A stretch of DNA of 64,000 bases from positions 165,663 to 229,662 of the forward strand of contig QKWP01000112.1 in the NCBI GenBank assembly GCA_003550325.1. Reading direction: 5' to 3'. Shown here piece by piece: positions 34,858 to 45,795 of this stretch (the stretch's first letter is position 1; every line of letters starts with the position of its first letter). This DNA is from Gigaspora rosea. Its lineage: Eukaryota; Glomeromycota; Glomeromycetes; Diversisporales; Gigasporaceae. Both the position numbers and the translations under genes were made by a program. The notes under the pieces were generated by a model. It did not search any database. It was not told the origin of the DNA and saw nothing but the letters and a program-made list of their open reading frames with translations.

Positions 34858-35828
34858 GGGGAATTATTTCCACAATTGTAGAATTGATGATCATTAGTAA
34901 TTCCACAATGCGATAAGCATGCAATTGTAAAATTGACGTAATTTCCACAGTTTCACAAGTGTGAAATTGTGAATTACTAAATTTATTAATGATTATCAAT
35001 TCCACAATTCCACACTTGTAGAATTTTTTTGTCGGCAATTCCGCAATTTTACAATTGTGGTATTGCCGATCATTAAAATCATAATATGAAAAAGTTACGT
35101 TTTTGGCGACTAAAATTTTTTCTTAAAATTCCGAGTTTTGTAATTCATTTTTTATAATGACAAAGTCAACTAACTATACTAAATTTTTTAATTAACTTAC
35201 TATATTCCTTACAATAAAATAATATAAAATCGTATTTTAGAAACAAAATAGTTGCGGATGCGCCAAAAATATTTAGACTTTGATTTTTGGATAATTTATA
35301 CCACAATACAAAATCTAAAGTATATGCTATATAACCTAAATTATTTACCAAATTTTGTATTATAAATATAATAAACAGCTTATTTAATTTATTTATAATA
35401 TTAGTGAACTTCTATTTGCACCATGGACTTTTGCTATTCACACCATGGATCTTTGCTACCCGCACCATGGAGACTAATATTATGAAAATTCACTTACCCT
35501 GACTTTAACCAATTCTGGTCGTGATCTACATACTATGGTTCGAATACGCAGAGGTAGCAAAAATCCATGCTGCGAATAGCCGTTCTATAAAATTATTAAT
35601 TAAACTATAACAAAAAGATTTACAGAATTTCAAAAACTTAACTTTTCGATCCACAGTTCTACAAGTGTGGAATTGTGGAATTATTAATTAAATTAAATGA
35701 CGATCAATTCTACAATTTCACACTTGTGAAACTGTGGAAATTACGTCATTCTACAATTGCATGCTTATCACAATATAGAATTACTAAATTTATTAATGAA
35801 CATCAATTTTACATGGAAATAATTCCCC
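34858..35828. mobile_element. 971 bp element with ~180 bp terminal inverted repeats
   Basis: 34858-35036 and 35650-35828 are inverted repeats starting GGGGAATTATTTCCA, including GATAAGCATGCAATTGTA and TTTCCACAGTTTCACAAGTG. The arms are themselves full of short palindromes (CACAATTGTAG, CACAAGTGTG). The left end sits exactly where the gene 2 flank departs from the gene 1 and gene 3 flanks. No target duplication is visible and the interior has no gene. Confidence 0.75.
35413..35585. repeat. Inner inverted repeat with CACCATGGA units
   Basis: Three units of about 22 bp (CACCATGGACTTTTGCTATT, CACCATGGATCTTTGCTACC, CACCATGGAGAC) lie at 35417-35473. The reverse complement GCTATTCGCAGCATGGATTT, continuing TTGCTACC, is at about 35555-35583. 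It may be a further element nested within 34858-35828. Confidence 0.6.
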
Positions 35829-35967
35829 CCAAATCTTGGGACTCGACTCCGTATTCATGTGCATCTTACATTTCTTATGTGCTATATTTAATATATAAAT
35901 TGCACGTGAAAGCCAAGTAAACTTGGACCGAACTTTAATAAAGACTTGGTTTCTTTGGAGTCAACTC

Positions 35968-36618
35968 CCCTATAAGAAAAGTGGTACGGGTGGTGGTACG
36001 GGTTGGTGTCGGGAATGCTCGAAATGGCACGGATCTTGTGGCACGTGCAGGAACGTTTTACGGAATGGCACGGTATAAATGGCACGGGCATTGCGGCAAA
36101 GGGTGGCACGTAATATCACGTCATATGAAATGGCACGTTCGGATGACACGTATGTGTACGTTACACACGTGTTGGCTCGTGACACGTGTTGGCTCGTTTC
36201 GTGGAGAGCGAAAGATCAGTAAAGGATTTTTTTTAAAAAACAGAGCGATATCTCATGATTTCACTAATGAAGCTTCCCTGTGTGTCTTAACAAAAAAAAT
36301 TCCTTACAAAATTTTGCTTCATATGCAGTTAGCTTGTTCATCTTATGTTGATTACTTATGTAAATTTATGTTTTAATAGTTAATCCACATCGTTATCGCG
36401 GTGGCACGTGAATTTACGTTCATTACCCGTGCCAAATCCCGGCCGATTCGACTAGTAAACTGCTGCAAAACCCGTGCCATTTACGGTCCAATTGGCACGG
36501 GCACACGGTCCCTCACGGTCCACTAAATCCGAACCAACTCGGGCCATACCCGTACAAATCCGGACCTTGACCCGTGCCAAAATGACCCGTGCCTATACGG
36601 TACATTTTTCTTATAGGG
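35968..36618 (+). mobile_element. CCCTATAAGAAAA element, copy 1 (651 bp)
   Basis: The ends are CCCTATAAGAAAA and TTTTTCTTATAGGG. Inside each end many GGCACGG (left) and CCGTGCC (right) motifs form sub-terminal arrays. ACTC flanks both ends (35964-35967 and 36619-36622). It is nearly identical to 40798-41418 in reverse orientation. The internal ORF is shared, but the differences seen between copies change amino acids, so coding function is unlikely. Confidence 0.85.
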
Positions 36619-36739
36619 ACTCAAAAGACCGAATTTTTTTTAACATCGTTACCTCTAGGCATTGTGATCTGCAATGTCCGTTGTTATGACAGAAATGGAA
36701 ATTTATTAAAATTTTCTTATTTCCTTTTTAATATTTTTC

Positions 36740-37660
36740 AACTTTTGGGGTTGTATTATGCGGTCGGTTAGCCACGTCGGCTGTGAATTCGAAATAGGGA
36801 TCGGCCGTCAGTTATGAACTGTCAGAGTTAGTTATTTGTCACTCGACCCATATTCAACAAACATGACTACGAAATACTCACTTGGGATTCCGTCTCGCTG
36901 CTCACGTGGTCCACAGCCGGGTTCCTAGCATCGTGTCTAGATAATCATCCTATCATTATTATTTCTAACACCCGGTCTGTTCGACCAGGCCAATAAAGCA
37001 ACCACCTTCGATGTTCGGGTCGTCAACCCAAGTTATCGATCCCACCTATAAGTGCACCTAACCCACAGAGAACTCCCACCTAATAGTGGGTGGGCGGGTA
37101 CTAGCGACAAAGCTAGTTTTTCGTCGAGTTAGCAGCAAAGACAAATGAGGAAGGACAATTTCCCACTCTCCTCCTCTTAAATAGCCATTCCTCATGACCT
37201 CATACTTACTCAACTAACAACATCTCTCACTCAATACATCACTCTTACCCCATTTCTAATACCTACAATATCCGTCACCAATACCTCATACTTACCAGTC
37301 GTCAACTCTACGTCATGGACCTGAGCCACGGTCTCGTGACAAAGGGATGCCGCGTGACTTCGTTCACGGCGTCGGTAATTGTTCAAGGGAATTAATACCC
37401 AACGGGAATAGTTAGTAGCTGTCGGGGGGAAGTTTCGACTGACTTAATAAAAAGATATATAAACGTGACGTTACTTTACTGATACTTTTTGGAGTCGAAT
37501 TACAATTGATTAGTAAATAATACCCTTTTTAATGTCTCTAAAATAAGGATAGCTGCGCGCATGTGATTCCGCGCAGGACCAGTACGATCATGTGTGAGAT
37601 GTAAAAAATAACGACTTAGTCACGAAATTACAGATTTAACAATCATATGAATGTCCAAAA
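36740..37660. other. GC-richer insertion, LTR-like
   Basis: This stretch is clearly richer in G+C than its surroundings and is absent from the paralogous flanks of genes 1 and 3. A TATA-like CTTAAATAGCC followed by a pyrimidine-rich tract (about 37178-37260) resembles an LTR promoter. Exact ends and target duplication could not be identified. Confidence 0.35.
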
Positions 37661-37674
37661 TGTCGCAATAGTCA

Positions 37675-37959
37675 CTGAAATGTGTGCCAGGTTGTGGCGC
37701 AGAAAAAATATTTAAAGTTCGCTATTGTCATAGTAGGTGTTAGTGGTTAGAGAAGGCTTTTTATATTGTAAAATTGTCCAACGAAAACTTTTTGCTAGAG
37801 CACTAAAGGTGGTCTCTTATACAGATTTTCGATAAATAATCGATTTTTGGCAAAACGAAAACTTTCCTGATCGTGTTACTTTACACCTGATCATGAAATC
37901 TGATTCGTAGTTAGGCAATATGCGCCACAGTTGTGCCACAAACCTGGCACACATTTCAG
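37675..37959. mobile_element. 285 bp inverted-repeat element
   Basis: The left end CTGAAATGTGTGCCAGGTTG and the right end in reverse complement CTGAAATGTGTGCCAGGTTT are followed by GTGGC/GGCGC motifs. The target duplication is unclear. Confidence 0.7.
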
Positions 37960-38119
37960 ACGTGCGTATATTAAACGTCGCTTCCCTATAATAAAGTTAA
38001 TAATAGTCTCCCGCTAATCACATCCCGATCCTAAAAAGGAAATAAATAAGATTAATAACGTTCTCCTTAACAATCATCACATCATGCTTAAAACCACACA
38101 TAACTGATTCTGAAAATTA

Positions 38120-38370
38120 GGCAAGACCAACTGGATTCTGTGTTTTACATTATCCCTCCCATCCTCAGTGTTCTCCCTCTCCTTCTTAATAAAAAAATTT
38201 ATATAAATATGCATAGGACTACGGAATATTTCGGAACCTTTTTATACAATTCAAAAAAATTTAGTTTGAAAAAAAAAATTTTTTAAAATTTTTACTATGT
38301 GAACCGCTCCCTCCCACCTTCCGGAGGGGAAAGGGTGTAATGTAAAACACAGAATCCAGCTGGTCTTGTC
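38120..38370. mobile_element. Harbinger-like MITE (GGCNAGACC family), TTA duplication
   Basis: The left end GGCAAGACCAACTGGATTCT and the right end in reverse complement GACAAGACCAGCTGGATTCT continue GTGTTTTACATTA. TTA flanks it at 38117-38119 and 38371-38373. Confidence 0.8.
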
Positions 38371-38373
38371 TTA

Positions 38374-38600
38374 TCATTGGATTTGAGAACACATTATCCA
38401 TTTATCTGTTATATCTAATCGGTAGTTACACCGCCCTGTCTGTCACGCAGCATAATAAATTAATAAAACTTCATACTATATATATCAACACGTCAGATGC
38501 TAGCACACAACCAAAATTTGGGAGCCCAATAAAGCTATGTACGCACTGGCACTACGTACTGTACGTTTATTGATTGAATGCTTCGACGGATCCGTAAATA
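38374..38600. other. Resumed 5' flank of Sel1 gene 2
   Basis: The stretch from about 38430 (GTCACGCAGCATAATAAATT, then CCAAAATTTGGGAGCCCAAT) matches the gene 3 flank (TTTCACGCAGCATAGTAAAC, then CAAATTTGGGAATACAAT at 61360-61420). It shows that most of 34858-38390 was inserted. Confidence 0.6.
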
Positions 38601-38689
38601 CATCGTCAACAGACAGCTCATTTAACAACTAATAAAATACTAACCCTAACCTTATATGATGTCGGCTAAATGAACTTTTGTCAGTATAA

Positions 38690-39343
38690 GCGCAAAATAA
38701 CACTCATCTACGCGTTAATTAATTGACCTGCACATAATTTGGAATATGCACATGTGAGTTATTTCAAAATAAGGGTTGATTTTTTTTGAATCCAATACAA
38801 TAAATGCATGTAATTAGGAAAAGTGCATTTACGGAATGCGCATTTATGGAAATTAATCTACACATGGGATGAGTGCTACAGAAAAAGGGAAACCGACAAA
38901 TTTTCAAAAATTTTTTTTATTACATAAATCAATTTAGAATAAGATTAGAATCTTTTTTCACTTAAAACACAAAACTAATTAGAATCATTTTTCACTTAAA
39001 ACACAAAACCTATTAGAATCATTTTTCACTTAAAACACAAAACAGTTGTATTAATAATATGTTGTAATATAGCTTTTTAAAATTTGTATTTTCTTATATA
39101 AAAATTGATCTTCCGAAGATCCTTGTTTTGTCGATTTCCCATATAATGTTACATTACATCAAATGATGTGCAACGTGAATAGGATACACATATGGAAGGT
39201 CGACTATACATCATTTTTCCAACAATGATTTATGCTACTGCGCGTTAATTCGGAACGCCCATTGGCGCTAATTCGAGACCTCGTAAATTATTTTTAAAGG
39301 ATTTTCAAAATAACGCACACGAGCGTTATTTCGCGTTTATACG
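38690..39343. mobile_element. Element with CCGTATAAACGCGAAATAACG end
   Basis: The left end (AGTATAAGCGCAAAATAACA) and the right end in reverse complement (CCGTATAAACGCGAAATAAC) are inverted repeats. The interior near 38755-38850 is homologous in reverse orientation to 46800-46900 (TGCATGTAATTAGGAAAAGT and GGAATGCGCA are shared). The element falls in a gap of homology with the gene 3 flank, so it is an insertion there. Confidence 0.65.
38945..39046. repeat. 34 bp tandem repeat, three copies
   Basis: TTAGAATCATTTTTCACTTA plus AAACACAAAACYTA repeats three times without gaps. Confidence 0.9.
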
Positions 39344-39384
39344 GTAAAATGATTGTCGGTGAGATGAACGGCACGGCTTCAAAT

Positions 39385-39580
39385 TCGGACACCTATCAGT
39401 ATGCGAGTATTATTTAGCTACAACATACTAATAATTAAATTATTGTGAACTCAATAGTCTTCTCGTATTTTGCTTATCATTCAGTATCAAGGGTCTTATT
39501 CGAGAATCACATTTTTAAAATTAATAGTGAATTCCATTCACGAAGCTCGCAGTTTTAGTAGTGGTGTGCTTTATACAAAA
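39385..39580. other. Resumed 5' flank of Sel1 gene 2
   Basis: CACCTATCAGTATGCGAGTA and CTTCTCGTATTTTGC, then GGGTCTTATTCGAGAATCAC, match the gene 3 flank at 61470-61650. No gene is seen. Confidence 0.6.
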
Positions 39581-40150
39581 GCTCTTACCCGAGTCGGAAA
39601 CTAGTGATCCGGGTTAATAATTACGGGTCGGGGTATCAACCCGGGTAATGACCCAGGTCATTATATCGTATAGAAAATCGAAAAATTTTAAAGTTAACAT
39701 TAGTGTAACAACCCTTGCATAAAATTTATGCAACCTTTAACGTTAAATCTAATTAAGAGAAATTTGAACGCCATTTCTTAGTATTTAGTTTGACAAATAA
39801 AACATATCTTAGCAAGGCCTATTTGAACTTATATTGTTGTCAAATGATGCTTCTTAGCATGACTTAGACCAATAAAATAAAAAAAAAGAATTTTAGATAA
39901 TTTGACAGAATTGCTAGTAGTAGGCGTCGTGTACGTACCATTAAAATGCAGTGCCAGGACACTATATATACTGTGCCCGGCAGTATTTAAAATTTGTGCT
40001 ACACACAGACATACGTATTTATTTTGTTAGTGTCCTGTTATACAATACCCTGAAATTTTATTAGTTCTGCCAATTAATTTAGGTTTGGCGGCCAATTTTG
40101 TTTGACCCGTTTGACCCGGGTTAAATAAAAATTTGACACGTGACCCGTCA
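39581..40150. mobile_element. Insertion of about 570 bp with GGGTC/CCGGGTTAA sub-terminal motifs
   Basis: In the gene 3 flank GTGCTTTATATAA is followed shortly by TGAATCAATCTTTAAACA (61645-61690). In gene 2 the two parts are split by this stretch. Its left part carries ATCCGGGTTAATAATTACGG and its right part TTGACCCGGGTTAAATAAAA, so inverted GGGTC/GACCC motifs lie near both ends. The exact termini are uncertain. Confidence 0.5.
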
Positions 40151-40797
40151 GAATGCTGAATCAATCTTTATACAATCTGTCTTGTTAAATTATTGTGTGA
40201 AAGATTTTATTGTTCCAAAAAACTTTATCTCATATTGCATATTGTCTTCTAAAAACTTTGTCTTTTATTGTTTTAAAATCACTATGATTTTATTCGAATT
40301 TTCCTCATATATGTTTACAAGATTTTCCTAGTGAACCCTGTTTTTTTAACTGCAAAAATTGTTATTATATAGTTAGCAATTAAAATAAATCGAGTAATTA
40401 CTGTAAAGAAATAGTTGAAAGGAAGTATAGAATAATAAATATAAAATAGGGGAAACGATTGCAGTATATATAGATATTCATGGCAATAGGAGTTAATTTG
40501 ATATAAAGAACGTTATATTTATTAATTGTCCGAAATGTAGCGAGGACTTACATGTACATGTAAAAGTTGAAAAATGTCCGTTGTCCAGCATGTGACTTGT
40601 TGGTTATTGGCTGCTACAGCACATACTTGACCTTATACGGTCAACCCTCACTTTTGATTGATCCATATACAAATCAGATGATCACATCTCTTGATATATC
40701 AGTTTTTACATTCAAACTTGTGCAACTGTCGATACGTATAAGGTGGATGGCTAAAGCCAGGTACATCACGAGATTACCCGATTTTTAATTAAAATCG
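40151..40797. other. Distal flank with a GAAAAATGTCCG repeat
   Basis: 40151-40420 still matches the gene 3 flank (TGAATCAATCTTTATACAAT; CGAGTAATTACTGTA). GAAAAATGTCCGTTGTCCAG at 40569 recurs at 41653 and 41728, on the other side of the element at 40798-41418. The stretch GTACATCACGAGATTACCCG at 40761 is matched in inverted orientation near 41607-41630, so that element inserted into an older palindromic repeat. Confidence 0.55.
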
Positions 40798-41418
40798 CCC
40801 TATAAGAAAAATGTACCGTATAGGCACGGGTCAAGGTCCGGGTATGGCTCGAGTTGGTTCGGATTCGGTGGACCGTGTGGGACTGTGTGCCCTTGCCAAT
40901 TGGACTGTATATAGCGTTTTACAGCAGTTTCTAGTCGAATCGGTACGGGATTTGGCACGTGTAATGAACGTAAATTCACGTGCCACCGCGATGATGATGT
41001 GGATTAACTATTAAAACATAAATTTACATAAGTAATCAATATAAGATGAACAAGCTAACTGCATATGAAGCAAAATTCTGTAAGGAATTTTTTTTGTTAA
41101 GACACACAGGGAAGCTTCATTAGTGAAATAATGAGATATCGCTCTTTTTTTAAAAAAAAATCCTTTACTGATCTTTCGCTCTCCACGAAACGAGCCAACA
41201 CATATCATGAGCCAACACGTGTGTAGCGTACACATACGTGTCATCTGAACGTGGCATTTCATATGACGTGATATTACGTGCCACCCTTTGCCGCAATATC
41301 CGTGCCATTTTTACCGTGCCTTTCGTAAAACGTTCCTGTACGTGCCACAAGATCCGTGCCATTTCGAGCATTCCCGACACCAACCCGTACCACAACCCGT
41401 ACCACTTTTCTTATAGGG
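40798..41418 (-). mobile_element. CCCTATAAGAAAA element, copy 2 (621 bp)
   Basis: It has the same termini as 35968-36618 in opposite orientation, flanked by TCG (40795-40797 and 41419-41421). In the compared inner 150 bp, only about four substitutions separate the copies, so both moved recently. CCGTGCC/GGCACGG sub-terminal arrays are present at both ends. Confidence 0.85.
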
Positions 41419-41652
41419 TCGATCAATATTAGGGTTAGGGTTGGATTATGGATTGAAAGAGTGGTTTATATGTTTATATATAGCAAAATCGCATTCTCGA
41501 CACTTAGTAAACCAAGACCGATTTGGATAGCCATTTTTTATATTTTTCGTGTTTTTGTCTTTGCCGTCTCGCTTTGTTTTGTCCGGACTGATCCGGGTTA
41601 CATATCGAGTAATTTCGTGATGTACCTGGCTTAGCCGACCCATCTTATATTT

Positions 41653-41800
41653 GAAAAATGTCCGTCTGTCCGACACATGACTTGTTGGCGATTGGCTGTT
41701 ACGGTCCACACTAGACCTTTGATTTGAAAAATGTCCGTCCGTACGCCACGTGACTATACTGTGATTGGCTATTACGGACCATACTAGATTTCTGATTAAA
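41653..41800. repeat. About 75 bp tandem duplication
   Basis: GAAAAATGTCCGTCTGTCCG ... GATTGGCTGTTACGG and GAAAAATGTCCGTCCGTACG ... GATTGGCTATTACGG stand in tandem. Confidence 0.8.
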
Positions 41801-42296
41801 AAAAGTCTTAAAAATCTGGTTAACTAGTTTTATAAGATGTTATGCATCAGACTCACAACAATTCCTGTTAACCTAGTTTAGTGATGCGTCTAAGCAAAAG
41901 CAATACAATACTATAATAAGTCGACCAGAAGTGCATAAAATGCAGTAATTAGTATATAAAGTAAGCAAATAAAAAATGAATTGAAACTAGGCTGATATTA
42001 AGTAAACATTCTTTTAGTTTTACCACTATTAGAATTGACTCAATTTGAGAAATCTTTTTATTAAAGTTTGAAAGTAAGTTCATTTAATCAAATCTAGTGT
42101 GTGCCCCAAATTTGATCTTATAATTGCCACGCAATATGATCATCAATAAGTGCGATAAGTAGCATTTTTTGAATTTATAGTATATCGAGCATTTATGGAA
42201 TATGTAGTATTTATTGACTATATGGAATATTGGAAATAAATTAGATTTAAGACATTTATGCCATTTCATGTAATAATAATCTGTTATTATAAATAA
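41801..42296. other. Non-coding AT-rich stretch
   Basis: Nothing recognisable is seen. Confidence 0.6.
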
Positions 42297-42612
42297 GGCG
42301 AGACCAATTCAATTCGGCGGTTTACGTTACCCCCTTTCCTCTCTCTCTTAGTAAAAAATTTTTGGAATATACATAAATGATTTTGCCGGAAAGCATAAAA
42401 CCGAGTGAATTAAGATTAGAAATTGTAAGGTTCCGAAAAATTCAGAAGAGAAAATGAACGAACATAAAAAATGAGCAAGGTCAGGTCGATAATTTCTGAA
42501 TTTCCGATTGCAAAAAATTTTTATTAAAATTTACTATGTATACGTTCCATTCACTCTTCCTTCTTTTGCGAAAGGAATGTAACGTAAACCACCGAATTAA
42601 ATTGGTCTCTTC
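42297..42612. mobile_element. Harbinger-like MITE (GGCNAGACC family), TAA duplication
   Basis: The left end GGCGAGACCAATTCAATTCG and the right end in reverse complement GAAGAGACCAATTTAATTCG continue GTGGTTTACGTTAC. TAA flanks it at 42294-42296 and 42613-42615. Confidence 0.8.
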
Positions 42613-42615
42613 TAA

Positions 42616-43157
42616 AGGCTGTGAAGGTCCTAGTAATATATATGTTTAGTTTTGCATATAACCTTAAACGCAGTAATATTTGTTACTTTATTACCCCCTA
42701 AAGAGACAACTGAAGCTGTACAATATAGGTTACCTAAAAGATCCGATTTTGAACTCTCACTAGTTTCAGAGCATTTTGAAATCTTATTATGATAGGTATT
42801 CCTTATCATAAAGCCGATTTATTTCTTCAAATAATATACATAATATACATAGGTTTATTTAAAATAATGTGCAGATTAATTAATTTATATGCAATAGGTG
42901 TAATTTCACATTAATATGAGATACTTTATCTAAACATTCAAATGAAATGCATATATGTTACAATACTCATACAAATGTAAAATATTGTCTAGAGGTGTTA
43001 TTTTGAATTTGGCCTAAATTAAGACCATTATTCAAGCAATGTCCCTGGACGTTATTTTACATTAGTGTAATAGCGGGCCGGGGCGTTAATTCGAATTTTG
43101 ACTTTGAAAAAATTGGCAATATTATTCGAAATAACGCGCATCCACCTTTATGTAACT
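42616..43157. other. Non-coding stretch with a MITE-like patch
   Basis: At 42995-43130, GGTGTTATTTTGAATTTGGC and ATTCGAAATAACGCGC resemble the AAATAACGC-type ends seen at 38690, 46573 and 50041. Otherwise nothing is recognised. Confidence 0.4.
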
Positions 43158-43385
43158 ATTACAGCTGATTTGAAAATTAGTGGGACACTTGAAAAATTTT
43201 CTTGTTTTTGAAACCTTTCGGTTTCTCTTATGAATCATCTAACTCTTCGGAAACCATGTCACAGTCTTCAGAACCTCGGCCCGATAATGGCGATGCGATT
43301 TCCGAAGAGTTAGATGATTCATAAGACGAAACCGAAAACGAGAAAATTTATCAAGTGTCCCACTAATTTTCAAATCAGCTGCAAT
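43158..43385. repeat. Long near-perfect hairpin, ~95 bp arms
   Basis: The left arm CAGCTGATTTGAAAATTAGT through ATGAATCATCTAACTCTTCG pairs with the right arm (43290-43381) with few mismatches, leaving a loop of about 40 bp. There is no target duplication. An ORF on the minus strand (43239-43490) crosses one arm and is incidental. Confidence 0.9.
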
Positions 43386-43729
43386 TGCCCGATATGAAAG
43401 TATTGGGCAGCATTTTGTCTCGATTCGATCACGAGAATTAGTCGTAAGAACGTTGTTATGATTGTTTGATTTATTGTTTGATTGATTCATTGTTTGATAG
43501 ACTTATTGACTTGAGTTTTTAGTGACATAATGACGTTGCTTTTTCTATTAGTAATCGTTAGTAGTATTTAAAGGGAGCGGGTTTTTCCCGATAAAATAGG
43601 TTCTGTTTTTTTTGCTAATCCAACTTTGTTTTTTTTTCATTCCACCCTACCCGACCCTTGTATACGGTTTTGTAATGGCATAGAGTTTTAATTCGATGGC
43701 CTGTCGCGACGGTAGTTATTGTTTTTGAT
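43386..43729. other. Non-coding stretch
   Basis: No gene is seen. A TATTTAAAGGGAGCGGG stretch near 43566 could be a TATA-like site but leads to no ORF. Confidence 0.5.
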
Positions 43730-43824
43730 TATAGTTGTTAGACGAAACCTTGAGGTTTCGCGCTGACGAAATGCGAAACCTAGTTTTGTCTTTCGTCAAC
43801 TAAAATCTCGAATGACGGAATGAT

Positions 43825-43893
43825 GAAACTGGCGAAAGGTGACGAAACTGACGAAAGGTGACGAAACTGACGAAAGGTGACGAAACCGAAACT
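43825..43893. repeat. 19 bp tandem repeat GACGAAAGGTGACGAAACT
   Basis: Three near-exact units form part of the sub-terminal array of the 1078 bp element. Confidence 0.9.
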
Positions 43894-43929
43894 AATAAAT
43901 GATGAAGAAACAGAAGCAAGTGTAAGTAA

Positions 43930-44270
43930 GGTCAAGCCAATAAATATCTTCAGCATTAAACATAATAATTGAGAGATGCTAATGGCTTATTTGCTATTTA
44001 TAATTTCTGTAATTGGCTTTTTAAAACCTAAATATACAAGCCGGGTCAAGCCAATAAACGTCTTCAGCATTAAACATTGAGAGATGCTAATGGCTTATTT
44101 ACTATTTATAATTTCTGTAATTGGCTTTTTAAAACATAAATATACAAGCCAATAAACATCTTCAGCGTTAAATATAATAAATTAAGATGCTAGTTACTTG
44201 TTTACTATTTATAATTATTGTAATCGGACCTAAATATATGTACAAGTTAAATCTTCAGTATTAAATGTCG
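43930..44270. repeat. About 112 bp tandem repeat, three units
   Basis: Units start near GTCAAGCCAATAAATATCTT (43930), GTCAAGCCAATAAACGTCTT (44045) and AAGCCAATAAACATCTTCAG (44147). The third unit is more diverged. The array lies in the middle of the 1078 bp element. Confidence 0.85.
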
Positions 44271-44815
44271 CGGTCCAATTTTTAAATATTTTTGGGGTAT
44301 ATTTTTTTAGGCTTTTTTTGAATCCGGGCTAGTATTTAGGGTTAGGGTTTATAATAAAAGAGTATAAGTAGGTTTTGTTAGGGTTGCGAGGGCTTATAGT
44401 TTTAAATTAAGGCCCTAGATTTCACGATGATTCGATTTCACAATAATCCGCGACATTAAATATAAATAAGAAGCCTCATTAATGATTTATCGACGGGTTA
44501 AATATCTAAAATTATAGAGATAAATATATTATTTTGGTTGATAGCTTAGCTTCATCAAAAACCAATTTTTAGTAGCGAGAGTAATAGGATTTATTATTAT
44601 CATAAAGTTTCAGCAATCCGTTTTTTTTTTTTTTTTTTTAGCGGGAGGGGGGTTTTTTTTTTAGCGGAACGCTAGGGTTTCGTAATTTTGAATATTGGTT
44701 TCGTCTTTCGTCAGCGGAATTTGAGGTTTCGTCATCTTGGGACATTTTTTAGGGCTTAGGTTTCGTCTTTTGTCACCAAGCAAAAAATGGTTCGTCTAAC
44801 AACTATATTTTTGAT

Positions 44816-45795
44816 AGTTATGGCCTGTCAGTAGCCTGTAAGGACGACAGTCACGAAGAAAAATTTTGTTTTAAGTAGAAGTGGGAAGTCACGAAAAGTT
44901 TTTGCATTGATACATAGCATCTGTTCTAGATTTGTTTGTATATTAATCAAGTGACTAAGAGTTTTTCCAGATAGAATTACTGGTCTTTTTTCATCACATC
45001 ATGTATGATAGACTGTAGCATTAAATGTTTATCCGATATATGTTTGATCGATTCTCTCGATTTCTGCACTATTAGCATGTATAATACGAAGGCTGAAAGG
45101 GCAGAATACTCATACTGTATTTCATAGTTTTAGTAACACTCTCTCGATGAGAGACAAATAGAGCGTTTTCTAATAGTTCGAGTTAATTAGTAATTGCTTG
45201 ATTCATATAAGATTTTGAAAAAATCTTATTTTATTCAAAATAAGACGCATGCGCACTGCAGTATGTGCACACAATTATTTAATAAATCAAATAGCACGTG
45301 TGCTTTGCGCACAAATTATTTTTGTTAATGCAATGCATATATTTTCTTGCTAATTTACTGCAGTTTAAAGATGCTTGCAATTTATTATTATACCAATTTT
45401 TTTAAAAATGCTTCTAAAAGTTAAATTCATCTATGCAATATGAATGATACAATATTTGCGCTAAATTAACATTTAATTTATCGATGGAAAGAAGAAATTT
45501 GCATTGCTGTATTAAAGTTCTGTTAAGATATTTAAAACTTTATTAGTAGTAATTTTAGTAACTGATTAATGTTTTTTTAATTTGATACCAGTGCATTAAT
45601 TACTGAATCACTAAAATTGCTCATTTAAATCTTATGTATAATGTGGGACAGATATAAAGAGCAGTACAAAAGAATTATATGGATTAATTATTTTAAATTA
45701 TATGAAATTAAAGTGCAGAGTTCTAATTAGTCGAAAAAAAGGCGTGTCTAAGGTTTTAATTTACATATGTTTAAACACGATGAACTAATTTTAAA
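44816..45795. other. Non-coding stretch
   Basis: No gene is seen. Small palindromes occur (TCTTATTTT/AAAATAAGA near 45226-45247). Confidence 0.6.

Larger units (their letters stand above)
43730..44807. mobile_element. 1078 bp element with GACGAAA arrays and perfect 8 bp duplication
   Basis: The ends TATAGTTGTTAGACGAA and TTCGTCTAACAACTATA are perfect 17 bp inverted repeats. TTTTTGAT flanks it at 43722-43729 and 44808-44815. Many GACGAAA motifs lie behind the left end and TTTCGTC motifs behind the right end. No coding capacity is seen, so it needs a transposase in trans. The duplication length suggests a hAT-type or P-type enzyme. Confidence 0.9.

Noticed and set aside
35981..36376. 131-codon ORF inside the CCCTATAAGAAAA element
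   Set aside because: The matching ORF in the second copy differs mainly by amino-acid-changing substitutions, giving no sign of coding constraint.
43239..43490. 83-codon minus-strand ORF
   Set aside because: Half of it is one arm of a long hairpin, and no family is recognised.
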